Assembly: GCA_020026075.1 (NCBI GenBank)
Contig: JAHHQZ010000031.1
Span: forward strand, 1 to 20,450
Source: Actinobacillus sp.
GTDB taxonomy: Bacteria > Pseudomonadota > Gammaproteobacteria > Enterobacterales > Pasteurellaceae
Reading direction: 5' to 3'
Length of the DNA stretch: 20,450 nucleotides
Notes under the pieces: model-generated
Told to the model about the DNA's origin: nothing
What the model saw: the letters and a program-made list of their open reading frames with translations, nothing else
Database searches by the model: none
Made by a program: the position numbers and the translations under genes
Shown: one piece after another, positions 7,487 to 14,400 of the stretch
Position numbering within the stretch: position 1 is the first letter of the stretch
Layout: each line of letters begins with the position of its first letter

Positions 7487-8038
7487 ATGAAATTTAATAT
7501 CCCTACGATTTTGACATTATTCCGTGTCATCTTAATTCCTTTTTTTATTCTTGTTTTCTATCTTCCATTTCAAGATTCTGCTTTCTATACGATGCTGATC
7601 TTCGGTATCGCCTCCGTTACCGATTGGTTTGATGGCTACCTAGCCCGAAAATGGAACCAAAGCACGCCATTTGGTGCGTTTTTGGATCCAGTCGCGGATA
7701 AAGTGATGGTAGCGGCAGCACTTGCGCTGGTAGTAGAACATTATCACGTTTGGTACATCACCATTCCAGCCGTGATTATGCTGGCTCGTGAAATCATTAT
7801 TTCTGGCTTGCGTGAGTGGATGGCGGGCGTGGGCGATCGCAACAAAGTCGCCGTTTCTTGGATTGGCAAAGTTAAAACCACTGCACAAATGCTCGCCTTA
7901 GGCGGTCTTTTATGGCGTTACAATGATTTAATGGTATGGGCAGCAATTTTCCTACTTTATGTAGCGGTCATTCTTACCATTTGGTCAATGTTGCACTACT
8001 TAAACGCTGCCAAAGAAAATTTACTCAAAAATAACTAG
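7487..8038 (+). CDS. pgsA: Phosphatidylglycerophosphate synthase
   Basis: Inner-membrane enzyme that joins CDP-diacylglycerol and glycerol-3-phosphate to give phosphatidylglycerophosphate, the committed step to phosphatidylglycerol and cardiolipin. It has 183 residues. The CDP-alcohol phosphotransferase signature is complete: Asp49-Gly50, Ala53-Arg54, Gly63, Asp67 and Asp71 in DWFDGYLAR and GAFLDPVADK. Hydrophobic segments cover most of the rest. The start is the ATG at 7487 (MKFNIPTIL, the standard N-terminus), behind a GAGAGAGA stretch; an upstream in-frame ATG at 7466 adds seven hydrophilic residues and is unlikely. The TAG stop overlaps the first base of the repeat motif at 8038. The next gene follows after 38 bases, so co-transcription with xseB-ispA-dxs is plausible. 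Confidence 0.96.
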   Translation: MKFNIPTILTLFRVILIPFFILVFYLPFQDSAFYTMLIFGIASVTDWFDGYLARKWNQSTPFGAFLDPVADKVMVAAALALVVEHYHVWYITIPAVIMLAREIIISGLREWMAGVGDRNKVAVSWIGKVKTTAQMLALGGLLWRYNDLMVWAAIFLLYVAVILTIWSMLHYLNAAKENLLKNN

Positions 8039-8065
8039 GCCGGAATATTTCCTAAAATTTTATTG
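8038..8065 (+). repeat. GGCCGGAAT/AT-tract motif between pgsA and xseB
   Basis: GGCCGGAATATTT, then CCT, then AAAATTTTATTG. This is the clearest single (unpaired) copy of the motif in the window, filling most of the 38-base gap between pgsA and xseB. It ends about 4 bases before the xseB ribosome site. Confidence 0.65.
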
Positions 8066-8076
8066 AAGGACTCCTT

Positions 8077-8322
8077 ATGCATAAATCACAAGATTTTGAA
8101 CAAACGCTCACTCAACTTGAAACTATCGTACAACGCTTAGAATCAGGCAATTTGCCGTTGGAAGATGCCCTAAAAAACTTTGAAGAAGGCATAAAACTTG
8201 CACAAGCAGCCAAAACAAAGCTCCAACAAGCAGAGCAACAAATTCAAATTCTTCTGCAAAAAAGCTCAACTGCCCCTTTGCAAGAGTTCAATCCTGACGA
8301 TATTGACGATCGTCCATTCTAA
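8077..8322 (+). CDS. xseB: Exodeoxyribonuclease VII small subunit
   Basis: Small subunit of exonuclease VII, which degrades single-stranded DNA together with the large subunit XseA (not in this window). It has 81 residues, the usual size. The family pattern FEQTLTQLETIVQRLESGNLPLEDAL is followed by FEEGIKLAQAAKTKLQQAEQQI, giving two amphipathic helices with heptad-like spacing. AAGGA precedes the ATG by 7 bases. It is the first gene of the xseB-ispA-dxs cluster, with 14 bases between its stop and ispA, the same order as in E. coli. Confidence 0.96.
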   Translation: MHKSQDFEQTLTQLETIVQRLESGNLPLEDALKNFEEGIKLAQAAKTKLQQAEQQIQILLQKSSTAPLQEFNPDDIDDRPF

Positions 8323-8336
8323 TTTTCGAGAAATTT

Positions 8337-9221
8337 ATGTACGCATTTTCCCAGCATCTTGCCATCACCCAACAGCGTGTAAATGGATTTTTAGCCCAAT
8401 CCCTTAACAACTTACCCGAAAGCCAATTACTCGATGCTATGCGATACGCTGTTTTACTTGGCGGCAAACGTATTCGCCCTTTTTTAGTGTACGCCGTAGG
8501 CGAAATGCTTGATGTAGCCACAGAAGCATTAGATGCCCCAGCAGGTGCCATTGAGGCCGTTCACGCTTATTCCTTGATCCACGATGATCTGCCCGCAATG
8601 GACGATGACAATTTACGGCGTGGCAAGCCCACTTGTCATATTCAATTCGATGAAGCTACCGCCATTTTAGCAGGTGATGCCTTGCAAAGTTTTGCATTTG
8701 AGTTGCTGTCAAAGGCTCATCATCTCTCGGCACAACAAAAAGTTGCTTTAATGCAAAGCTTAGCCAAAAATGCAGGGGCAAATGGAATGTGTTTAGGGCA
8801 ATCCCTTGATTTACAAGGGGAAAATCGCACGTTGCAATTAAATGAATTGGAAAAAATCCATCGCTATAAAACAGGGGTATTGTTACGCTGCGCCGTGCAA
8901 ATGGGCTTTTTATGCTCCAAATACGCCGATGATAAAGCCATTGGCGATGCACTCGACACTTACGCCAAAGCTATTGGGTTGGCGTTCCAAGTGCAAGACG
9001 ATATTTTAGACATTGAAAGCACCACTGAAATGCTGGGAAAAACCGTAGGTGCTGATATTAATGCGCATAAAAGCACCTATCCACAATTATTAGGATTAGT
9101 CGCTGCCAAACAAAAAGCCCAAGAGTTACATCAAGTTGCTCTCAATGCCCTCGCTCAACTTCCTTTTGAAACCCAAGTTTTACGTGCCGTTGCTGATTTT
9201 GTCGTACAGCGCCAAAACTAA
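8337..9221 (+). CDS. ispA: Farnesyl diphosphate synthase
   Basis: Cytosolic prenyltransferase that builds C15 farnesyl diphosphate from dimethylallyl and isopentenyl diphosphates, the precursor for undecaprenyl and quinone side chains. It has 294 residues (E. coli 299). The first aspartate-rich motif is Asp83-Asp84 to Asp89 in HDDLPAMDD, with the four-residue spacing of bacterial type II enzymes. The second is DDILD (221-225) in FQVQDDILD. The GGKRIRP block (42-48) binds diphosphate. The ribosome site (GAGAAA) is weak, fitting coupling to xseB. dxs starts 12 bases after its stop, so two sequential isoprenoid enzymes are made from one message. Confidence 0.97.
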   Translation: MYAFSQHLAITQQRVNGFLAQSLNNLPESQLLDAMRYAVLLGGKRIRPFLVYAVGEMLDVATEALDAPAGAIEAVHAYSLIHDDLPAMDDDNLRRGKPTCHIQFDEATAILAGDALQSFAFELLSKAHHLSAQQKVALMQSLAKNAGANGMCLGQSLDLQGENRTLQLNELEKIHRYKTGVLLRCAVQMGFLCSKYADDKAIGDALDTYAKAIGLAFQVQDDILDIESTTEMLGKTVGADINAHKSTYPQLLGLVAAKQKAQELHQVALNALAQLPFETQVLRAVADFVVQRQN

Positions 9222-9233
9222 CCTTTATTGCTT

Positions 9234-11090
9234 ATGAAAGATTACAAACTACTCAAACAAATTCAATCACCTGACGACCTAAAATTACTCAATAAATCAC
9301 AACTTCCTGAGCTTTGTCAGGAATTGCGTGATTATTTATTAGATAGCGTTAGCCAAAGTAGCGGGCATTTAGCCTCTGGCTTGGGAGCGGTAGAACTTAC
9401 GGTAGCCTTGCACTACGTGTTTAATACGCCTTTTGATCAACTCATTTGGGACGTTGGTCATCAAGCGTATCCGCATAAAATTTTAACAGGGCGACGTGAT
9501 AAGCTTTCAACTATTCGCCAAAAAAACGGCTTGCACCCTTTTCCTTGGCGTGAAGAAAGTGAATACGATGTACTCAGCGTAGGGCATTCTTCCACATCAA
9601 TTAGCGCAGGACTTGGCATTGCTTTGAGCGCCCAAAAAGAAGGCAAAAACCGCAAAACGGTTTGCGTTATCGGCGATGGTGCAATTACGGCAGGTATGGC
9701 ATTTGAGGCTTTAAACCACGCTGGCTCATTACATTCCGATATGCTGGTGATCTTAAACGATAACGAAATGTCGATTTCGGAAAATGTCGGCGCGCTCAAT
9801 AACTATTTTGCACGTGTAATGACTGCTCCGCTTTACACCCAGCTACGTGAGGGCAGTAAAAAAGTCCTTGCTAAAGCGCCGCCGTTAAAAGAATTTGTTA
9901 AAAAAACGGAAGAACACATTAAGGGCTTTGTTTCCCCTGTGGGTACAATGTTTGAACAGCTCGGTTTTAACTATATTGGTCCTATTGACGGTCACGATGT
10001 GGAAGAACTCATCACCACATTAAAAAATATGAAAAACCGTACTGGCCCTCAGTTTTTACACATTAAAACGAAAAAAGGTAAAGGCTACGCCCCTGCTGAA
10101 AAAGATCCTATTGGCTTTCACGGTGTGCCGAAGTTCGATCACAAATGCGGCGAATTACCAAAAGGCTCTGGCAACCCAACTTTTTCTAAGATTTTTGGCG
10201 ATTGGCTATGTGAAATGGCAGAACAGGATCCAAAATTAGTAGGGATTACACCAGCGATGCGTGAAGGTTCAGGAATGGTGGAATTTTCTCAACGTTTTCC
10301 AGAGCAGTATTATGATGCCGCCATTGCCGAACAGCACGCCGTTACCTTAGCCGCTGGCTTTGCTATCGCAGGTTTACATCCTGTGGTTGCTATTTATTCA
10401 TCATTCTTGCAACGAGCTTATGATCAGGTGATTCACGATGTAGCAATTCAAAATTTACCTGTTTTATTCGCGATTGACCGTGCAGGTGTGGTGGGGCAAG
10501 ACGGGCAAACCCATCAAGGTGCTTTTGATATTAGTTTCCTGCGTTGCATTCCTAATTTTGTGGTAATGACCCCTAGCGATGAAAACGAATGTCGCCAACT
10601 GCTGTATACAGGGTACCACTGTGGAAAACCAGCGGCGGTTCGCTACCCACGTGGTTCGAGCATTGGGGCAACATTAGAACCAATGCAATCCATTCCATTG
10701 GGGCAATCTCGCACCTGTCGCACTGGCGAAAATATCGCCATTTTGAACTTTGGTACGCTGTTACCACAGGCGTTGAACGTAGCGGAAAATCTCAATGCTA
10801 CGGTGGTGGATATGCGTTTTGTTAAGCCGTTGGATACCGCTCGCCTAACCGAACTAATGCAAACGCACAATACATTCGTCACACTAGAAGAAAACGCTAT
10901 TCAAGGCGGCGCAGGTAGTGCGGTGGCGGAATATTTATTTGCTCAGCAATTTAAAGGTCATTTATTGCAAATCGGATTGCCTGATTACTTCATTCCGCAA
11001 GGTTCTCAGCAAGAAATTCTGGTGGATTTAGGTCTTGATGCCAAAGGCATTGAAAAGCAAATCCGTGAATTTTTAAAAAAATCAAAATAA
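9234..11090 (+). CDS. dxs: 1-deoxy-D-xylulose-5-phosphate synthase
   Basis: Thiamine diphosphate enzyme joining pyruvate and glyceraldehyde 3-phosphate to deoxyxylulose 5-phosphate, the entry step of the MEP isoprenoid route; the product also feeds thiamine and pyridoxal synthesis. It has 618 residues (E. coli 620) with high collinearity. His76 in DVGHQAYPHK is the active-site histidine. The cofactor motif runs from GDG (147-149) to Asn175 in LVILNDN. Glu366 in IAEQHAV activates the thiazolium. The ATG at 9234 is chosen over a TTG two codons upstream, but neither has a visible ribosome site (ACCTTTATTGCTT precedes it), so coupling to ispA 12 bases upstream is likely. Two possible terminators follow. 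Confidence 0.97.
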   Translation: MKDYKLLKQIQSPDDLKLLNKSQLPELCQELRDYLLDSVSQSSGHLASGLGAVELTVALHYVFNTPFDQLIWDVGHQAYPHKILTGRRDKLSTIRQKNGLHPFPWREESEYDVLSVGHSSTSISAGLGIALSAQKEGKNRKTVCVIGDGAITAGMAFEALNHAGSLHSDMLVILNDNEMSISENVGALNNYFARVMTAPLYTQLREGSKKVLAKAPPLKEFVKKTEEHIKGFVSPVGTMFEQLGFNYIGPIDGHDVEELITTLKNMKNRTGPQFLHIKTKKGKGYAPAEKDPIGFHGVPKFDHKCGELPKGSGNPTFSKIFGDWLCEMAEQDPKLVGITPAMREGSGMVEFSQRFPEQYYDAAIAEQHAVTLAAGFAIAGLHPVVAIYSSFLQRAYDQVIHDVAIQNLPVLFAIDRAGVVGQDGQTHQGAFDISFLRCIPNFVVMTPSDENECRQLLYTGYHCGKPAAVRYPRGSSIGATLEPMQSIPLGQSRTCRTGENIAILNFGTLLPQALNVAENLNATVVDMRFVKPLDTARLTELMQTHNTFVTLEENAIQGGAGSAVAEYLFAQQFKGHLLQIGLPDYFIPQGSQQEILVDLGLDAKGIEKQIREFLKKSK

Positions 11091-11128
11091 ATTTTGCTTT
11101 TGTTTGAACTTTCTTAAAATTGACCAGT

Positions 11129-11165
11129 CTTATAAAGCAGAGAGTTTAACGCATAAGTTTTTTTT
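11129..11165 (+). terminator. Weak possible terminator behind dxs
   Basis: CTTAT (11129-11133) pairs with ATAAG (11153-11157), with GC/GC pairing further in and a large loop, followed by eight T residues (11158-11165). The stem is short and AT-rich, so alone it would be a poor terminator. A much stronger one follows at 11179. Confidence 0.25.
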
Positions 11166-11178
11166 ATAAAGACCTCCT

Positions 11179-11206
11179 AGCCGTTCTGATGAACGGCTTT
11201 TTTTTT
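11179..11206 (+). terminator. Strong rho-independent terminator of the pgsA/xseB-ispA-dxs transcript
   Basis: AGCCGTTC (11179-11186) pairs perfectly with GAACGGCT (11191-11198) around the 4-base loop TGAT, followed by nine T residues. It lies 88 bases past the dxs stop codon. Confidence 0.9.
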
Positions 11207-11214
11207 GCTTTGAA

Positions 11215-11239
11215 CAAAATTTACGCCAATATTCCGGCC
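11215..11239 (-). repeat. GGCCGGAAT/AT-tract motif between dxs and rsxA
   Basis: On the minus strand: GGCCGGAATATT, then GGCGT, then AAATTTTG. The core is exact and the second AT tract is shorter than in other copies. It lies between the dxs terminator and the rsxA promoter. Confidence 0.55.
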
Positions 11240-11271
11240 TAGGTTTTGCGCCTTTTTTCCTTCTATCACCC

Positions 11272-11300
11272 TTGCCCTACCTCAGTGAAAATAGGATAAT
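11272..11300 (+). promoter_or_regulatory. Candidate sigma-70 promoter of the rsx operon
   Basis: TTGCCC (11272-11277, 4 of 6 matches) and GATAAT (11295-11300, 5 of 6 matches) are separated by exactly 17 bases. The start point would be near 11307, giving a leader of about 60 bases that opens directly with the hairpin at 11309. I found no FNR-type palindrome or SoxS-like box by eye. Confidence 0.5.
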
Positions 11301-11308
11301 AGCTCACC

Positions 11309-11336
11309 AAAAATTCCCCTTCTACTGGGGATTTTT
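11309..11336 (+). terminator. Leader hairpin with T tract upstream of rsxA (terminator or attenuator)
   Basis: AAAAATTCCCC (11309-11319) pairs with GGGGATTTTT (11327-11336), with one bulged base and the loop TTCTACT. More T residues follow (CATTTTT). The opposite strand also ends in a T run, so it could work in both directions. It stands between the predicted rsxA promoter and the rsxA start, so it would form at the very 5' end of the message. Confidence 0.5.
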
Positions 11337-11366
11337 CATTTTTACGCCAACGCTTACCGAGATACT

Positions 11367-11951
11367 ATGACCGAATATATTCTACTCATCATTAGCACTG
11401 CACTGATTAACAACTTCGTGCTGGTACAATTTTTAGGGCTATGCCCATTTATGGGGGTTTCACGCAAAATAGAAAGCGCAGTAGGAATGGGGCTAGCCAC
11501 GATGTTCGTGCTAACAGTTGCCTCATTGTGTGCTTATTTGGTGGATCATTATTTACTCATTCCGTTTAACGCAACTTTCTTACGCACCTTGCTATTTGTT
11601 TTGGTGATCGCTGTGGTTGTTCAGTTTACGGAAATGGTAATTCAAAAAACCAGCCCTTCGCTTTATCGCCTACTGGGGATTTTCCTACCGCTCATTACCA
11701 CAAACTGTGCAGTGTTAGGTGTTGCGTTATTAAACACCAATCTCGCCCATAATCTCGTGCAATCGGTGATTTACGGCTTTGGGGCGTCGCTAGGCTTTGC
11801 CCTTGTGTTGGTGTTATTCGCCGCCTTGCGTGAACGCCTTGCAGGTGCTGATGTGCCGAAACCATTTCGTGGTGCGTCTATTGCGTTAATTACCGCAGGT
11901 TTAATGTCCCTTGCCTTTATGGGCTTTACTGGATTGGTGAAATCCCTATGA
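11367..11951 (+). CDS. rsxA: Rnf/Rsx electron transport complex subunit A
   Basis: Integral membrane subunit of the Rnf (Rsx) complex, which couples electron flow between NADH and ferredoxin-like carriers to ion transport; in E. coli the complex keeps SoxR reduced. It has 194 residues (E. coli 193) and six hydrophobic segments. The conserved stretches LVQFLGLCPFMGVSRKIESA (about 19-38) and LPLITTNCAVLG (about 107-118) each hold a cysteine that in solved Rnf structures helps bind an iron-sulfur cluster inside the membrane with RsxE. The ribosome site is weak (CGAGAT). It is the first gene of the operon, and rsxB overlaps its end by four bases (ATGA). Confidence 0.97.
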   Translation: MTEYILLIISTALINNFVLVQFLGLCPFMGVSRKIESAVGMGLATMFVLTVASLCAYLVDHYLLIPFNATFLRTLLFVLVIAVVVQFTEMVIQKTSPSLYRLLGIFLPLITTNCAVLGVALLNTNLAHNLVQSVIYGFGASLGFALVLVLFAALRERLAGADVPKPFRGASIALITAGLMSLAFMGFTGLVKSL

Positions 11952-12520
11952 CCACGCTCATCATTACCTTAATTATTGTCCTGTTGCTGGGTGGATTATT
12001 CGGTGGCTTGCTCGGCTTTGCCTCGGTTAAGCTTAAAGTAGAATCAGACCCCATTGTGGATAAAGTCGATGCGGTTTTGCCACAAATCCAATGTGGTCAA
12101 TGCGGTTATCCAGGCTGTAAACCTTACGCTGAGGCGGTTGCCAATGGCGATTTAATCACCAAATGTATTCCAGGTGGGCAAGAAACGGTGGTTAAGATCG
12201 CTGATGTGCTTGGCGTTGCCGTGCCTGAAACAGAATTTGCCGATCCTGACCCTCGCCCTGAAATTGCTTTTATTGATGAAAATATGTGCATAGGCTGCAC
12301 CAAATGTATTCAAGCCTGCCCTGTGGATGCCATTATCGGCACGAACAAAGCAATGCACACTGTCATTCCTGATTTATGCACAGGCTGCGGTTTATGCGTT
12401 CCCCCTTGCCCAACCGACTGTATCACAATGCACAAAGTAGAAAGCGGCATTAAAGACTGGAATTGGCAATTTGAACAACACGGCCGCATTCACGTGGTAA
12501 ACCTTTGCGATGAGAAATAA
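11948..12520 (+). CDS. rsxB: Rnf/Rsx electron transport complex subunit B (iron-sulfur protein)
   Basis: Membrane-anchored ferredoxin-like subunit that passes electrons through the complex. It has 190 residues (E. coli 192). The N-terminal anchor is residues 4-25. A 4Fe-4S binding domain follows with Cys49, Cys52, Cys57 and Cys73 (CGQCGYPGC pattern). Two classic ferredoxin clusters come next: Cys114/117/120 with Cys124, and Cys144/147/150 with Cys154, each followed by Pro. All ligands are present. Its start overlaps rsxA by four bases, and rsxC begins two bases after its stop, so translation is tightly coupled. Confidence 0.97.
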   Translation: MTTLIITLIIVLLLGGLFGGLLGFASVKLKVESDPIVDKVDAVLPQIQCGQCGYPGCKPYAEAVANGDLITKCIPGGQETVVKIADVLGVAVPETEFADPDPRPEIAFIDENMCIGCTKCIQACPVDAIIGTNKAMHTVIPDLCTGCGLCVPPCPTDCITMHKVESGIKDWNWQFEQHGRIHVVNLCDEK

Positions 12521-12522
12521 CG

Positions 12523-14400
12523 ATGACCATCATTGACGCTTACAATAAAAATAAAATTTGGCCATTTCCAGGCGGTATTCACCCAGCGGAAATGAAAACG
12601 CAATCCAGCCACGCACCCTTGCGCCACGCACCGCTCGTGTCGCAATTTTTTGTACCAGTTAATCAGCACGCCGGAAAAAATGGCGAAATTTTGGTAAATG
12701 TTGGCGATTCTGTCTTAAAAGGGCAACCGCTCACCGCAGGCGATGGCTTGCGTGAATTGCCTGTTCACGCCCCAACGTCTGGTATTGTTCGTGCCATTGC
12801 ACCCTATGCAGCGGTGCACCCTTCTGGGATGCAAGAATTGACCATTCATATCGAGGCTGACGGACAGGATCAATGGCGTGAGCAACAGCCTTTAATTGAC
12901 TTCCAAAAAGAAAGCGCAGATACCTTACTGCAACGCATTTATCAAGCAGGCATTGCAGGGCTAGGCGGTGCGGTGTTCCCTACGGCGGCAAAAATTCAAT
13001 CAGCTCAAGAAAAAGTGAAACTTTTGGTGATCAATGGTGCAGAATGTGAGCCGTACATCACTTGCGATGATCGCCTAATGCGTGATGAGGCTGAACAAAT
13101 CGTGAGCGGCATTAGCATTGTCCAGTTTATTTTGCAGCCTGAAAAAACCGTCATCGCCATTGAGGACAACAAGCCCGAAGCCATTAAAGCGATGAAAAAA
13201 GCCTGTGAAGCCTACAATAAATTGCACTCAACACAGGCCATTGACGTACGAGTAATTCCGACCAAATATCCATCAGGAGCCGCTAAACAGCTCATTTATT
13301 TATTGACTGGACAAGAGGTGCCGAGCGGTCGCCGTTCTTCCAGCATTGGCGTTTTAATGCTCAATGTTAGTACTTGCTTTGCCATTAAGCGTGCAGTGAT
13401 CCACGATGAACCGCTCATCGAACGTGTAGTAACGCTCACAGGCAATAATATTCGTGAAAAAGGTAACTACTGGGTATGTTTTGGCACGCCAATGAATGCG
13501 GTATTGCAACAAGCTGGCTACCGTGCCGATGTTAATTTCCCTATTTTTGTAGGCGGCCCTTTAATGGGGTTCATACTGCCGCAACACCATGCACCGATCA
13601 CCAAAGTGACCAACTGCCTAATCGCCCCTGACGCACAAGAATACAGCACGCCTGAAGCAGAACAAGCCTGTATCCGCTGCGGCGAATGTTCCAACGCCTG
13701 CCCTGTTTCCCTACTGCCACAACAGCTTTACTGGTACGCTCGCGAAGAAGAACACACCAAATCGCAAGAATACCATTTAAAAGATTGTATCGAATGCGGC
13801 ATTTGCGCCTACGTCTGCCCAAGTCACATTCCGTTGGTGCAATATTTCCGCCAAGAAAAAGCCAAAATTTGGCAAGAAAAAGACAAACAACGCAAAGCAG
13901 ACGAGGCAAAAGCCCGCTTTGAGGCTCGCCAACAACGCCTTGACACTGAATTGCAAGCTCGCAAAGCACGCACACAAAAACTGGCTGAAACTCGCCGAGA
14001 AACAGTCAAAACCCAACAAGGGGAAGACCCTGTGGCCGCTGCACTTGCTCGTTTACGTGCCAAACAAGCGGAACAAATGCCAACAGAACAAAAAATTCGT
14101 CAAGGGGCAAACGGTGAAATTCTGCCAGACAACAGCGAAATTATGGCAGAGCGCAAAGCTCGCCGCTTAGCCAAACAAGCACAAACGGCGCAGGCCGGAA
14201 TTTCCACAGAAAAAATGACAACCAGCGACAATGGCGATAAATCCACCGCCGTTGTTGCCGCTATCGCTCGTGCGAAGGCAAAACAGCAAGCAAGCCAAGA
14301 AAATACAACCCAAGCCACTGACGACAAAAAAGCTGCCGTTGCTGCTGCTATCGCTCGTGCTAAGGCGAAAAAATTACAAAGGGAAAATGAAAATGTTTAA
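12523..14400 (+). CDS. rsxC: Rnf/Rsx electron transport complex subunit C (NADH-binding)
   Basis: Peripheral subunit thought to bind FMN and NADH at the cytoplasmic face. It has 625 residues, shorter than E. coli RsxC (740). Order: N-terminal sandwich segment with KIWPFPGGIHP (11-21); nucleotide-binding core with GLGGAVFPTAAK (146-157) and NGAECEPY (171-178), similar to complex I NuoF; then two 4Fe-4S clusters (Cys383/386/389/393 and Cys422/425/428/432). A long charged tail (about 445-625) is rich in Lys, Ala, Gln and Arg with repeated VAAAIARAKAK blocks. Length variation in the family lies mainly in this tail. The gene carries two internal copies of the GGYCGGAAT motif. Its stop codon overlaps the rsxD start. 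Confidence 0.96.
   Translation: MTIIDAYNKNKIWPFPGGIHPAEMKTQSSHAPLRHAPLVSQFFVPVNQHAGKNGEILVNVGDSVLKGQPLTAGDGLRELPVHAPTSGIVRAIAPYAAVHPSGMQELTIHIEADGQDQWREQQPLIDFQKESADTLLQRIYQAGIAGLGGAVFPTAAKIQSAQEKVKLLVINGAECEPYITCDDRLMRDEAEQIVSGISIVQFILQPEKTVIAIEDNKPEAIKAMKKACEAYNKLHSTQAIDVRVIPTKYPSGAAKQLIYLLTGQEVPSGRRSSSIGVLMLNVSTCFAIKRAVIHDEPLIERVVTLTGNNIREKGNYWVCFGTPMNAVLQQAGYRADVNFPIFVGGPLMGFILPQHHAPITKVTNCLIAPDAQEYSTPEAEQACIRCGECSNACPVSLLPQQLYWYAREEEHTKSQEYHLKDCIECGICAYVCPSHIPLVQYFRQEKAKIWQEKDKQRKADEAKARFEARQQRLDTELQARKARTQKLAETRRETVKTQQGEDPVAAALARLRAKQAEQMPTEQKIRQGANGEILPDNSEIMAERKARRLAKQAQTAQAGISTEKMTTSDNGDKSTAVVAAIARAKAKQQASQENTTQATDDKKAAVAAAIARAKAKKLQRENENV
13255..13263 (-). repeat. GGTCGGAAT core inside rsxC
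   Basis: An exact 9-base core on the minus strand, here without the downstream AT tracts (it continues TACTCGTACG). It falls in the codons for residues about 245-247 of RsxC. It could be a chance match. Confidence 0.35.
14193..14215 (+). repeat. GGCCGGAAT motif inside the rsxC tail
   Basis: GGCCGGAATTTCC followed by ACAGAAAAAA. The exact core is followed by a T tract and an A tract. It lies in the low-complexity tail of rsxC, encoding AGISTEK (residues 558-564), which interrupts the Ala/Lys-rich pattern. Confidence 0.45.
14248..14370 (+). repeat. Two direct repeats in the rsxC tail, 87-base period
   Basis: GCCGTT, a variable triplet pair and CTATCGCTCGTGC followed by AAGGC occur at 14248 and again 87 bases later at 14335. 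The copies encode VVAAIARAKAK and VAAAIARAKAK, a 29-residue period. A more distant relative, DPVAAALARLRAKQ, lies at residues 502-515. The unit count probably varies between strains. Confidence 0.8.

Noticed and set aside
13598..14063. Several long minus-strand open frames opposite rsxC
   Set aside because: They lie opposite the Lys/Ala-rich rsxC tail, whose codon bias leaves stop codons rare on the other strand; no ribosome sites or recognisable domains.
14231..14392. rsxD start at 14231 inside rsxC
   Set aside because: The 54 extra residues are an out-of-frame reading of the rsxC Ala/Lys repeat; the ATG at 14393 matches the family N-terminus and has a ribosome site.
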